A stretch of 32,830 nt of DNA from CAIZGX01 sp964385405. GTDB taxonomy: Bacteria > Bacteroidota > Bacteroidia > Flavobacteriales_D > Sanyastnellaceae. The notes under the pieces are model-generated. The model was not told the origin of the DNA and did no database searches. It saw only the letters and a program-made list of their open reading frames with translations. The DNA lies in the NCBI GenBank assembly GCA_964385405.1, contig CAYLOT010000026.1:1-32830 (forward strand), written 5' to 3'. Positions 15,971 through 23,841 of the stretch are shown in pieces (positions within the stretch are counted from its first letter, which is position 1; each line of letters starts with the position of its first letter). Made by a program: the position numbers and the translations under genes.

Positions 15971-16312
15971 ATGACAACTAGAATTATATTCATATTCGGA
16001 TTGCTATTAATGATTGAAAACGTGTCGTTTGGGCAATCTGACTCCTCTTCCATTGGAAAAACCAATGAAAAAACTTTAAATCAAAGCAGCCAAGCTGACT
16101 CAGTAAAAGATTTTGTATCCTTCACTGTGGAAACCACTGGTAAAATAACGAATGTGTCTGTTTCTAAAATAACGTGTAAAAAATGCAACAAAAAATTTAA
16201 GGAAAAACTAAAATCAGAAAGAATAAAAACTATTCAATCAATGTCTGATTTAGAGGCACAAAAGGAGAGAATGAATTACACTCTACCCATTAAATTTGAA
16301 TTAACAGATTAA
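15971..16312 (+). CDS. Small secreted protein with TonB C-terminal-like domain
   Basis: 113 residues. A signal peptide (about 1-21, ending V-S-F-G-Q) and a Ser/Asn-rich linker lead to a domain reading V-S-F-T-V-E-T-T-G-K-I-T-N-V-S-V and ending Y-T-L-P-I-K-F-E-L. That beginning and end resemble the TonB C-terminal fold found in many Bacteroidota periplasmic proteins, but the match is by eye and the domain is short. C-K-K-C in the middle could form a disulfide or bind metal. No TonB transmembrane anchor or Pro-rich region exists, so it is not a full TonB. Confidence 0.6.
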   Translation: MTTRIIFIFGLLLMIENVSFGQSDSSSIGKTNEKTLNQSSQADSVKDFVSFTVETTGKITNVSVSKITCKKCNKKFKEKLKSERIKTIQSMSDLEAQKERMNYTLPIKFELTD

Positions 16313-16406
16313 AAAATAACGTTAAACCTCAACTTTTAAAGTTGATCCAATTCCGAATTTTTGACATCGGAAAAAAACTGTTGCAATCACAATGACAAGC
16401 ATCAAA

Positions 16407-17315
16407 ATGAACAAAACATTGACATTATTCCTGACACTTTTTGCATTGAGTGTATTTGGACAAAAAAATCCGACAGACGAAGCTCAACCGATTGTAGCGG
16501 AAGGTAAACTTTTATATAAATCAGAAATGGCCTCGTGGTATGGAACAGATTTGTTTTTAGAAAATTATAAAGTCAGAGAAAACATTGGTGGTTACTTTTC
16601 TTATTCAGACAATGACATTGTAAAATGTATTTTCTTCTCGAAAGCTGAAAATGCTAAAGTAATCGGGACAATTTCTTTTGATAGCACCTTCAATGTAAAG
16701 ACAGCAAAAACCGACTTGACTGAAAGAGATTTTTCACAAGCAGAAAACGACTTGTATCAAATGAGAAAAATTGCATTAAACGAATTGAATTCAAACACAG
16801 ACGGACTTTTCAAGTTTTACAAGAACACAAATCCCAATATTATCCCGCTTATAAACGGACAAGAAAAGAAAGTGTACATATTGACTGGACCGCAACAAAG
16901 CGGTGTTGTGATTTTCGGAAACGACTACTTGCTGACATTTGATACTAGTAACAAAATTGTAACGAAGAAACAGCTTCATAAAAACATAATTCCAACTGAA
17001 TACGGAAAAGCTGAAGATGGGAAAGAAGTTGTTGGGGCAATGCACAGCCATCTTCCAGAAACAGGTGACTTTATTACAGCGACAGACATTTGCACATTGA
17101 TGCTTTATGAGGAATTTGCAAAATGGGAAACCTATAATGTCGTTTCCGAAAAATACTTGAATACTTGGAATTGCAAGACAAACCAACTGATTATCATACC
17201 CATGAAAACAGTTGAAAAGATCAACAAAGACCAAGAAAAGAGAAATAGGAAAAAAACACGAACCACACGAATTGAAAATGCAATTGAAGCAACAAGTACC
17301 TGTCTCAACCTATAA
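16407..17315 (+). CDS. Secreted protein with possible JAB/MPN-like motif
   Basis: 302 residues from M-N-K-T-L, preferred because the signal peptide (ending V-F-G-Q) starts there; an in-frame ATG lies 15 bases earlier. Near residue 220, M-H-S-H-L-P-E-T-G-D-F-I-T-A-T-D-I resembles the JAMM zinc site H-x-H-x7-S-x2-D, but it has one extra residue and Thr for Ser, so activity is uncertain. The Lys/Arg-rich C-terminus overlaps the next gene by 38 bases or more and may have been reshaped by whatever joined the two genes. Otherwise unrecognised. Confidence 0.6.
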   Translation: MNKTLTLFLTLFALSVFGQKNPTDEAQPIVAEGKLLYKSEMASWYGTDLFLENYKVRENIGGYFSYSDNDIVKCIFFSKAENAKVIGTISFDSTFNVKTAKTDLTERDFSQAENDLYQMRKIALNELNSNTDGLFKFYKNTNPNIIPLINGQEKKVYILTGPQQSGVVIFGNDYLLTFDTSNKIVTKKQLHKNIIPTEYGKAEDGKEVVGAMHSHLPETGDFITATDICTLMLYEEFAKWETYNVVSEKYLNTWNCKTNQLIIIPMKTVEKINKDQEKRNRKKTRTTRIENAIEATSTCLNL

Positions 17316-19335
17316 ATGGGAAATCGTAAAATCGCTACTGGCTATTGCACTTTTCTTGTTAGTTTACATTTCCATTGGCATAATTACCCTTGGACTCACA
17401 TACTCCGCCATCTGGTTTCTCTTATTCTCTTTTACAACATCAGGCGTTCATTTTCTATTGGTTTTCGCTTTGGGCTATCTCTTGCTTTCCTTAGCCATAA
17501 CCATTTTTGTTTTTAAATTCTTATTCAAGAAAAATTCAAAATACACTGACGATCAATTTGAAATTACAAGAGAATCGGCTCCTGAACTTTTCCAATTGAT
17601 AAAAGACACTGCCGAAAAAGTAGGAACTAATTTTCCAGATAAAATATACATAGATGGAAGCAATAATGCACACGTAAAATCGCAGCGTACACTTATTGGA
17701 ACATTGATTTCGAACAAACTCGAATTAATTATTGGAATTGGCTTAATTAATTCCGTTACCACACTTGAATTAAAAGCCATTATTGCACATGAATTCGGAC
17801 ACTTTTCGCAGAAATCGTTAAGGATAAACACGCTTGCATATCAAGTAAACAGAGCCATATGGGACATGCTTTATGACAATGAAGCATATGATAATTGGGT
17901 AACCAAATGGTTCGACAGAGGCATTTACGCCGTGTTCATCTATGTTGCTACCAAGTATAATAATTGTGTGAGATCTATACTTGCTTTTTTCTCGAAACTC
18001 GTAACGCTTAATTTTCTTGCGCTTTCCAGACAACTTGAATATCACGCCGATGAAATTTCAGCAACAGTCTGTGGTCCCACTCCCTTGATAAATTACTTCT
18101 TAAGAATTGAATATTCAGAGCAATGTCTAGGAGTCGTTGCGCGCTATTACGAAAAGCAGGCAAAACAGAATTTAATGGGACGAAATATCTACAGAGACTA
18201 TTTCACATACATGCAAAACCTATCTCAATGGAATGAAATACCAGTAGAGAATGGACTTCCCTTGATTTCAAAATCCATGTATTCCAATTATACAAGTTCA
18301 AAATTAGTTCTAAATAATCAATGGTCTAGCCATCCTGAAATAATCCAACGCATTTCAAATCTTGAATCGAAATTTGAAAGTAGACCAATAGAGCATGACT
18401 TTCCAGCCTTTACGATTTTAGTAAATCACGAGGAAATTGAACTTCACTTCACCGAATTATTGAACTTCAATTTTGAATTTACAGAAAGTCCTAAGTTTAT
18501 ACAAACTGACATCTTGCTTCGCGATCTTAAACTAGAATACGAGCAATCGGAATACAACAAAGCCTATAGAGGTTATTTTGATAACAGAGGATTTAGCAGA
18601 TTCTATGAAGAGTTAAACCTTCTGAAAGACATTCAGTTTTCATTTGAAGAGCTCTTTAGCGATGAAAAACTTCAGAACATCTATGAGGAGCGTACTTTGA
18701 AAAATGATTTGGCAACACTTCAGCTCATAGAAACTGGCCAAATTGAAATTTCTTCCTTCGACTACGAAGGAGAACGATTCACGAAGAAAAAATTAAGCAC
18801 CTTAATACCTGAATTAAAAGAGAAACAAGAACAACTTTCAGCATTACTTGAAGTATCAGACTTGCACATTTTATCCTATTTCGTAGGGATAGAAACTAAA
18901 TTGAATCTTTCACCAACTCTCCTCAAAGGATATAACGAACTTTTTGAATACGATAGGGAAAGCAAATCGGAAAACAATGTTCACCAACGAATGCTTCGAG
19001 CCTTTCAATTTGTGCATGTGAAGATGCATTATTCTGATATTAAATCTAATTTTTTAGGTATTCTAAAACTTGAGAATGAATTTAAAGATGCTTTTCGATC
19101 TCTTCTAACCGATGAAAGCGTTCAGGCTGTACTTGCCAATTATGAAGTAGAGAGCATTAACAACTACCTCGAGAAGGAATTGGAATATTTCGTTAAAAAC
19201 ACCTATGTTGAAGATAATCTTCGAATTCTTTATTTGGCATTAGATACATTTCAACAGTTGGTCAAATTCAAATACCACAAAATGAAGCAAGACCTTTTGA
19301 ACTACCAGATAGAGCTTCAGAATAGAGCTTCATAA
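17278..19335 (+). CDS. M48-family membrane zinc metalloprotease
   Basis: 685 residues from this ATG. A GTG/ATG choice is not needed, but an ATG 66 bases upstream would overlap the preceding gene by 104 bases, so the nearer one is taken. Two TM helices (about 15-45 and 55-82) precede an M48 domain with H171-E172-F-G-H175 and the third ligand in L-E254-Y-H-A-D258-E. The C-terminal ~400 residues are helical and charged and resemble no domain I know. M48 proteases (HtpX/Ste24 type) act on membrane proteins. Four small envelope genes follow on the same strand. Confidence 0.85.
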   Translation: MQLKQQVPVSTYKWEIVKSLLAIALFLLVYISIGIITLGLTYSAIWFLLFSFTTSGVHFLLVFALGYLLLSLAITIFVFKFLFKKNSKYTDDQFEITRESAPELFQLIKDTAEKVGTNFPDKIYIDGSNNAHVKSQRTLIGTLISNKLELIIGIGLINSVTTLELKAIIAHEFGHFSQKSLRINTLAYQVNRAIWDMLYDNEAYDNWVTKWFDRGIYAVFIYVATKYNNCVRSILAFFSKLVTLNFLALSRQLEYHADEISATVCGPTPLINYFLRIEYSEQCLGVVARYYEKQAKQNLMGRNIYRDYFTYMQNLSQWNEIPVENGLPLISKSMYSNYTSSKLVLNNQWSSHPEIIQRISNLESKFESRPIEHDFPAFTILVNHEEIELHFTELLNFNFEFTESPKFIQTDILLRDLKLEYEQSEYNKAYRGYFDNRGFSRFYEELNLLKDIQFSFEELFSDEKLQNIYEERTLKNDLATLQLIETGQIEISSFDYEGERFTKKKLSTLIPELKEKQEQLSALLEVSDLHILSYFVGIETKLNLSPTLLKGYNELFEYDRESKSENNVHQRMLRAFQFVHVKMHYSDIKSNFLGILKLENEFKDAFRSLLTDESVQAVLANYEVESINNYLEKELEYFVKNTYVEDNLRILYLALDTFQQLVKFKYHKMKQDLLNYQIELQNRAS

Positions 19336-19355
19336 CCATTAGACAGTAACAAAAA

Positions 19356-19841
19356 ATGACTCCAGAAAAACTCATACAGCGCATTGGAATACTTCTCATT
19401 CTTACTTTTCTAATTGAAGTAATACGAAGCTATCAAATGCTCGAGGTTATTCTTTTAACCCTAGAGGAAGAATTCAAGCTCAACCTTGTTCTTTCCATTT
19501 TTGTAACTCTGCTCCTGCCTGTTGCCGGAGTTCTTATGTGGTATAAGAAAAAATTGGGTTGGACAGTATCAGCTGTTTATCTCCTAATAACTGTCGCTAG
19601 TGCTGTGTGGTTTATGGTTATTGAATTTGTAACTCCTGAATCTGAAGAAGGTTTCATTACCCTCATAGCCCCAGTGGATAACACAAGCAGACATCTATTG
19701 TCCATTCTATTCAACGGAGCCATACTTTATCTTCTTTTCAAGGAAAGCACGCGTCAATATCTTCAAATAGATCAAAAGACCATAATGAATACTGGAATCA
19801 TAAGTACTGTCGTTCTATTAATCTTGATTAGTGGGATATGA
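19356..19841 (+). CDS. Hypothetical four-TM membrane protein
   Basis: 161 residues with hydrophobic helices at about 10-27, 42-62, 68-90 and 108-125, and a fifth near the C-terminus (143-160). No conserved motif is recognised. It follows the protease by 20 bases and overlaps the next lipoprotein by 4 bases (ATGA), so these form one transcription unit. It may assist the protease or be a passenger. Confidence 0.65.
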   Translation: MTPEKLIQRIGILLILTFLIEVIRSYQMLEVILLTLEEEFKLNLVLSIFVTLLLPVAGVLMWYKKKLGWTVSAVYLLITVASAVWFMVIEFVTPESEEGFITLIAPVDNTSRHLLSILFNGAILYLLFKESTRQYLQIDQKTIMNTGIISTVVLLILISGI

Positions 19842-20287
19842 AAACTATAATCAAAAGAACTTTGTTCTTTCTTGTCATGTCATTTGCATTGTTCTTCACT
19901 TCCTGCCAAGAGAGCACAATACCGACACCTAAAAAAATTGAAACACTTCAACAATTTTTTGATCATATGGAACGGGGCATTCCACTCATTAACATACTTC
20001 AATTTAAGAATTGTGAACTGGATTCTTCAGGTTCATGTTTAACTTTCATTCATCCATTTTTCAAGACTGAGTTCGAAAAACTAGATACGAACAATGCCAT
20101 ACATCAAGATTTAGAAGAATGCAGATACCCAACTGATTCATTAAAAATTTTGGCACTTGAGATTCGATTTCATTTTTATGAGAATGGGATATATTTTGAA
20201 CGTTTAGATGTAAGAAAAATCATTTATCAAATGCATGACTATAGAAACGGAAAACCAACTCAAGGATTTCGCGAAATTCTTGAGTAG
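19838..20287 (+). CDS. Small lipoprotein of unknown function
   Basis: 149 residues with a lipoprotein signal M-K-T-I-I-K-R...F-F-T-S-C (lipidated C23). The mature part has no motif I recognise; two further Cys (in K-N-C and S-C-L-T-F) could pair. It is translationally coupled to the four-TM protein before it. Probably exposed on the periplasmic or outer-membrane side. Confidence 0.65.
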   Translation: MKTIIKRTLFFLVMSFALFFTSCQESTIPTPKKIETLQQFFDHMERGIPLINILQFKNCELDSSGSCLTFIHPFFKTEFEKLDTNNAIHQDLEECRYPTDSLKILALEIRFHFYENGIYFERLDVRKIIYQMHDYRNGKPTQGFREILE

Positions 20288-20319
20288 AATGAAATAATCG
20301 CGGATAAACTTTAAATTAC

Positions 20320-20910
20320 ATGAAACCAATTTACATACTTTCTACACTTTTAATTTTAGCCACTAGTTGCGGTAATTCAGAAACGAAACATCAGCAAACA
20401 CCCCTAGATAAAGTATATACAGACTATATTATTTCGGCAAAGACCCTTCAACCCAATCTCGAGAATGGCGAACCTTTTGGCAATCTCGATTACGACAAAA
20501 TAATTGCTTACGACTTTGCGGGTAGCGAAGAACCTTATCCGACTGTCATTGATCGTGAAGGTAAATTTGTTCCTGTCATTTCAAAACAACAGTACTTAAC
20601 CCAAGAACAAGCCGATAAGATACTATCTGCTCTTTCAAGTAAAACAACCTATGGGGAAGCAACAGCAGCATGTTTCCATCCACACTTTGCACTCGTATTT
20701 TACAAGGGAAATAGAATGATTCATCAAATTAATATTTGCCTCGACTGCAATTACTTAATCTCTGATATTCCAATTCCAGCGGAAACGCACAAAAAAGTAA
20801 ATGAGGGAACCGATACAGAATATGCACTAAATGGATTTACCGAAAGTGGAAAAAGAGCTATTACAGAATTATGTAAAGAATTGAATTTCACATATGGAAC
20901 AGAGAAATAG
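20320..20910 (+). CDS. Putative lipoprotein of unknown function
   Basis: 196 residues with signal and lipobox A-T-S-C (C17). The mature region has A-C-F-H-P-H-F-A-L-V-F-Y and N-I-C-L-D-C-N-Y, a C-x2-C plus a C-x-H-x-H that could bind a metal; this arrangement recurs in small Bacteroidota lipoproteins, but no function is known to me. It starts 32 bases after the previous lipoprotein, same strand. Confidence 0.65.
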   Translation: MKPIYILSTLLILATSCGNSETKHQQTPLDKVYTDYIISAKTLQPNLENGEPFGNLDYDKIIAYDFAGSEEPYPTVIDREGKFVPVISKQQYLTQEQADKILSALSSKTTYGEATAACFHPHFALVFYKGNRMIHQINICLDCNYLISDIPIPAETHKKVNEGTDTEYALNGFTESGKRAITELCKELNFTYGTEK

Positions 20911-20948
20911 TTGTTCAATCACACTAAATAAATATCACAAGCATTAAC

Positions 20949-21524
20949 ATGACCCGACTTATTACCACATTCATATTAATCATTTTGACCATTGCGACAT
21001 TCGGACAAACTAGAAATGATATTACAAACTTTAAAATTTATGGCAATAGCAAAAAGAAATCTTCTTTTCTTTTTACCAACCCGTCTCCATTACTGAGATA
21101 TCCTGATTTCCTTTCATATTTACCTAAAGTCAAATATGAGTTCGGAAGTGTTCAAAGCATTAATGTCGGATTAACCACAATTGATTTTGATGGGGAACTT
21201 CCATGTAAATATAATGGTCCCTTTTTAGAAAGTGGAATCACTCTTTCCGAACCTCGTCATCTGATGTGCAATAAAGTTGGATATGAATATTTCAACCAGG
21301 TGTTTTGGGGGGGGAGACTCAACGTAGTTCACTATACTGATTTTCACAGTAACCAATTTTTTGTCCGACCCGAAATAGGGTATTCTCTCATGAGTTTGTT
21401 AACCATTACATACGGTTATAATTTCAAATTACCTGGTAATTCAAATTTGATTAAACCAGGAAGTATCTACTCTATAAATCTCGCTCTTCCTATTTACAAA
21501 AAGGAATATCGCGATATGGAATGA
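20949..21524 (+). CDS. Secreted protein, possible small outer-membrane beta-barrel
   Basis: 191 residues. Signal peptide ending A-T-F-G-Q (about 20). The mature part is rich in aromatic, Gly and Ser residues with alternating hydrophobic strands (G-S-V-Q-S-I-N-V-G-L, G-Y-E-Y-F-N, F-F-V-R-P-E-I-G-Y-S-L) typical of beta-barrel or YadA-like outer-membrane proteins. No family is named. It closes the protease-lipoprotein run. Confidence 0.6.
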   Translation: MTRLITTFILIILTIATFGQTRNDITNFKIYGNSKKKSSFLFTNPSPLLRYPDFLSYLPKVKYEFGSVQSINVGLTTIDFDGELPCKYNGPFLESGITLSEPRHLMCNKVGYEYFNQVFWGGRLNVVHYTDFHSNQFFVRPEIGYSLMSLLTITYGYNFKLPGNSNLIKPGSIYSINLALPIYKKEYRDME

Positions 21525-21612
21525 GAATAATTATGCGCTTCGCGGACTGATTCAACTGCTCTGTTCCAACTACAAAGTTCCCTAGGCATTTATACTTATT
21601 TTTTCCACCTCA

Positions 21613-21747
21613 TCTCTCCTACTCTCTCCTAATTTTTACTAGAATGAGAATCAGAAAGACAAACAGAATGAGTGGCGTTGCGTGAGGGATAGCAGTGGAA
21701 AGCCCGGAGCGGGGAATGTCCGAAGGACGAGGGCAACTAGCGTTGCG
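21613..21747 (+). repeat. Dispersed ~135-bp repeat, block Y copy A
   Basis: Near-identical to 23842-23976, with landmarks AATGAGAATCAGAAAGACAA, GAGTGGCGTTGCGTGAGGGA and GTGGAAAGCCC, then running into the GAGG hairpin array. No gene is seen. The upstream bases 21525-21612 hold only decayed hairpin units. Confidence 0.85.
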
Positions 21748-21774
21748 AAAGTCCAGTGAACGAGGGTCTGCGAC
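21703..21774 (+). repeat. Mini-hairpin array, GAGG linker class
   Basis: Units: CCCG/CGGG (loop GAG), linker GAAT, GTCC/GGAC (loop GAA), linker GAGG, GCAAC/GTTGC (loop TAGC), linker GAAA, an imperfect GTCC/GAAC (loop AGT), linker GAGG, and GTC-TGC-GAC. The closing GTC-N3-GAC unit is shared with the other GAGG and GAAT arrays. Confidence 0.85.
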
Positions 21775-21782
21775 TTTCTAAC

Positions 21783-21871
21783 AACGCAGTTCCAACAACG
21801 CAGTTCCAATTACGCAGTAGGAATAAAATCTTCGATTTTCCAATTGCGAAGCACCTACGTCTTTCGACGTA
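21783..21871 (+). repeat. 14-bp-period hairpin chain
   Basis: AAC-GCA-GTT at 21783 and 21797, TAC-GCA-GTA at 21811, AAAATC/GATTTT at 21825, TGC-GAA-GCA at 21845 and TACGTC/GACGTA at 21856-21871. It is continuous with the GAGG array before it and with the dispersed repeat after it, so the whole 589-base gap is repeat. Confidence 0.85.
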
Positions 21872-22100
21872 TTTTTCTACCCCACTACTCCTACACTATT
21901 TCTCGTTAATGCTCTCAAATGCCCTACAACACTAGCGAATAGACTATAACGTCTTTTTGGGGAGGAGAAAATTGATGGAATCTGCTGTGAAATGAAATGG
22001 AAATTCAAGTACTTTTAAATTGCGCAATTAAACTTTGCCAATCAGACTATGTTGGAATGTATTGGGAAGGTTTGTAGCGCGTGTAAACTAGTTATGCCCA
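21808..22100 (+). repeat. Dispersed ~290-bp repeat, copy 3
   Basis: It matches copy 1 (8113-8402) along its whole length with scattered substitutions. It ends at GTTATGCCCA (22091-22100), the start of a second cassette-like unit. TAC-T-TTTA is conserved near 22010 and could be a weak -7 box for the cassette gene. Confidence 0.85.
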
Positions 22101-22113
22101 ATAATATAAGACA

Positions 22114-22659
22114 ATGACGATAGACTATAAAATTGACGAAAACGACTTCTTGACACATCAACTTTTTGTTGCGTCAAAGTCTGACCGTATTAAAAGGAAA
22201 AGAAAAAGAAGTAAAATATTATTGCCATTAATTTATGTTGCCTTTGGACTTTTATTTCTCTTTCAAGACAAAGTTTCATTGACAATAATATTTTTCATTA
22301 TCGGACTTCTATGGTTTCTAATTTACCCACTTTGGGAAAGACGACACTATATCAAACATTACACGGGTTTCATTAAAGAAAATTATCAAGACAGACTTGG
22401 AAGAACTGCAACTTTAGAGTTTAACAATGACTTTATTTTAGCAAAGGACAACGGTAGTGAAAGCAAAGTTTTGACAACAGAACTAGAAGAAATATGAGAA
22501 ATACCTACGACAATTTTCGTTAGACTAAAGGGCGGACAATCATTCATTTTACCAAAAGACAAAATAGCAAACTTTGACAACGTGAAAGCAAGACTAAGAG
22601 AACTTGCGACCTATTTGAAAATTAAATATGAGACAGACGAAAAATGGGAATGGAAATAA
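22114..22659 (+). pseudogene. YcxB-like membrane protein gene with in-frame TGA
   Basis: 127 residues precede a TGA at 22495-22497. Reading on in the same frame gives a further 53 residues (E-I-P-T-T-I-F-V-R-L-K-G-G-Q...W-E-W-K) that complete the usual Bacteroidota YcxB-like architecture: D-F-L-x-H-Q-L-F, two TM helices (about 35-52 and 55-72), W-E-R-R-H-Y, E-S-K and a C-terminal P-K-D-K. No frame change is needed, only the stop codon. It may be a pseudogene, a read error in one base, or readthrough. The true stop TAA is 5 bases before the attC-like site, so the gene fills its cassette exactly. Confidence 0.75.
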
Positions 22660-22663
22660 TTAC

Positions 22664-22800
22664 TGGGCATAACAACACCTACCCAAAAGGCGGGGTTCCG
22701 TGTTCAAATGACAGTTTTGTGGTTAATGAAAGTTCCGTTCTCCGAATTAACACTTTTGTTAAATATCCCGCCCATCTCAAATCTGCAAAACGTTACAAGC
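22664..22800 (+). other. attC-like recombination site 2
   Basis: It begins TGGGCATAAC, the exact reverse complement of GTTATGCCCA at 22091-22100. GGCGGG (about 22690) faces CCCGCC (about 22768). The 3' end reads A-A-C-GTTACAAGC, a fresh cassette start for the next gene 17 bases on. About 40 bases (22689-22730) match the site at 8948-8990 with few differences; the second half varies in sequence. Confidence 0.7.
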
Positions 22801-22816
22801 AATTTTACGAGACACC

Positions 22817-23284
22817 ATGAAGAATGTACGACTATTAAAAATATTGGCAATTTTCCTTACTGTGCTTGTAGGACTTTTTGGATTCTACAAATTTATGACC
22901 TATGACAGGAATTATTCTTGGGCGAAAGAATATAAAGAAGAACTAAAAACGGTTGCTGAAGAAAGTGGTTTTAAAATAGAACAGACGGATGAAATAGACG
23001 TCTCTGAAATAAAGCGTTCAAGTGAGAAAACAGTTAAGATTAAAATTCAAAAGGCTTTAAGCTATGTTAACTTAATGACTTATGGACATGAATTTGGAGA
23101 AAGAACAAAATTGACAGCAGAAACTAATGAAGGATTTCTAAATTGTAAAGGTTGGTGTTTAGACGACCATTTAATAGGACTTGAAATTGAATATAGCAAT
23201 ATTGACGAAACAACGTTGACAAATTTTAAGAACAATCTTGAAAAACAGTTTGACAATTATAAAATTAAATGGACACGACTTTAA
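22817..23284 (+). CDS. Hypothetical membrane-anchored protein
   Basis: 155 residues with one N-terminal TM (about 9-28) and a soluble, mixed alpha/beta domain. N-C-K-G-W-C-L-D-D holds a Cys pair three apart. It starts just after the GTTACAAGC end of attC-like site 2, as a third cassette gene would, but no reverse-complement closing site (GCTTGTAAC) is found downstream. It overlaps the next reading frame by 16 bases. Unrecognised family. Confidence 0.6.
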   Translation: MKNVRLLKILAIFLTVLVGLFGFYKFMTYDRNYSWAKEYKEELKTVAEESGFKIEQTDEIDVSEIKRSSEKTVKIKIQKALSYVNLMTYGHEFGERTKLTAETNEGFLNCKGWCLDDHLIGLEIEYSNIDETTLTNFKNNLEKQFDNYKIKWTRL

Positions 23285-23778
23285 GAAAAATAAAAACTGC
23301 CTATGATACGGGACTTGCGTCAGGCGGGCTGACGTGCAAACTTAGTCCCGACAGCTATTGGGAATACTATTACTTTAAGAAGCAGAATGAGAAACAGAAA
23401 GACAGAATTTCAGACAACTACATCCGTAAAGCCATGAAGCCTAAATTCAAACTTGTAATATTCGTTTTCGTGTTTATACTTTGTGTTCCTTTTTTTTCTC
23501 AAACGTTTCGAAGATCACTCTCAAGCACATTAGAAAGTTGGATTTCACCAATCGACAATCAATATATAATTGCAGAAGCTGAGTGGTTAAGCGAATCTGG
23601 GGGAATAATAAGATTTGATAATGGCTTTTCAATATTGAGAAACGACACTATTTATTCTGAAGGAGAACCAAAGCGCGTGGTTATAAATTTAAATAAATAC
23701 TTTAATGAAATGACGACAAGAGATCTCAAAACAAACGAGATCAGGAAATATACTAGCACGCGTGAATTCTTGAAATAA
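23269..23778 (+). CDS. Hypothetical protein with one TM segment (start uncertain)
   Basis: 169 residues from the first ATG, which overlaps the previous gene. A later in-frame ATG at 23434 would give 114 residues starting M-K-P-K-F-K-L with the TM or signal segment (L-V-I-F-V-F-V-F-I-L) at its N-terminus, a more ordinary layout. The 55 residues in between look protein-like (aromatic and charged), so I keep the long form. The C-terminal part reads W-I-S-P-I-D-N-Q-Y-I-I-A-E-A-E-W. No family is recognised. Confidence 0.5.
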   Translation: MDTTLRKIKTAYDTGLASGGLTCKLSPDSYWEYYYFKKQNEKQKDRISDNYIRKAMKPKFKLVIFVFVFILCVPFFSQTFRRSLSSTLESWISPIDNQYIIAEAEWLSESGGIIRFDNGFSILRNDTIYSEGEPKRVVINLNKYFNEMTTRDLKTNEIRKYTSTREFLK

Positions 23779-23791
23779 ATGTATGGACGTA

Positions 23792-23812
23792 TCCCGAGGG
23801 GAACTTCGTTCC
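23792..23812 (+). repeat. Two overlapping mini-hairpins
   Basis: TCCC/GGGA (loop GAG, with one extra G before the closing arm counted) and GGAAC/GTTCC (loop TTC) share three bases. A decayed relative of the TACGTC/GACGTA hairpin follows (GTCTTTCGATG near 23816). This is the first part of the 329-base gap 23779-24107, which is otherwise block Y plus GAGG and 14-bp arrays. Confidence 0.6.
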
Positions 23813-23841
23813 TAAGTCTTTCGATGTGTTTTTCAAAGCCT

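Noticed and set aside
16320..16335. Third attC-like end (GTTAAAC near 16322)
   Set aside because: GTTAAAC fits GTTRRRY but no GTTTAAC closing site in an intergenic position and no shared core sequence were found.
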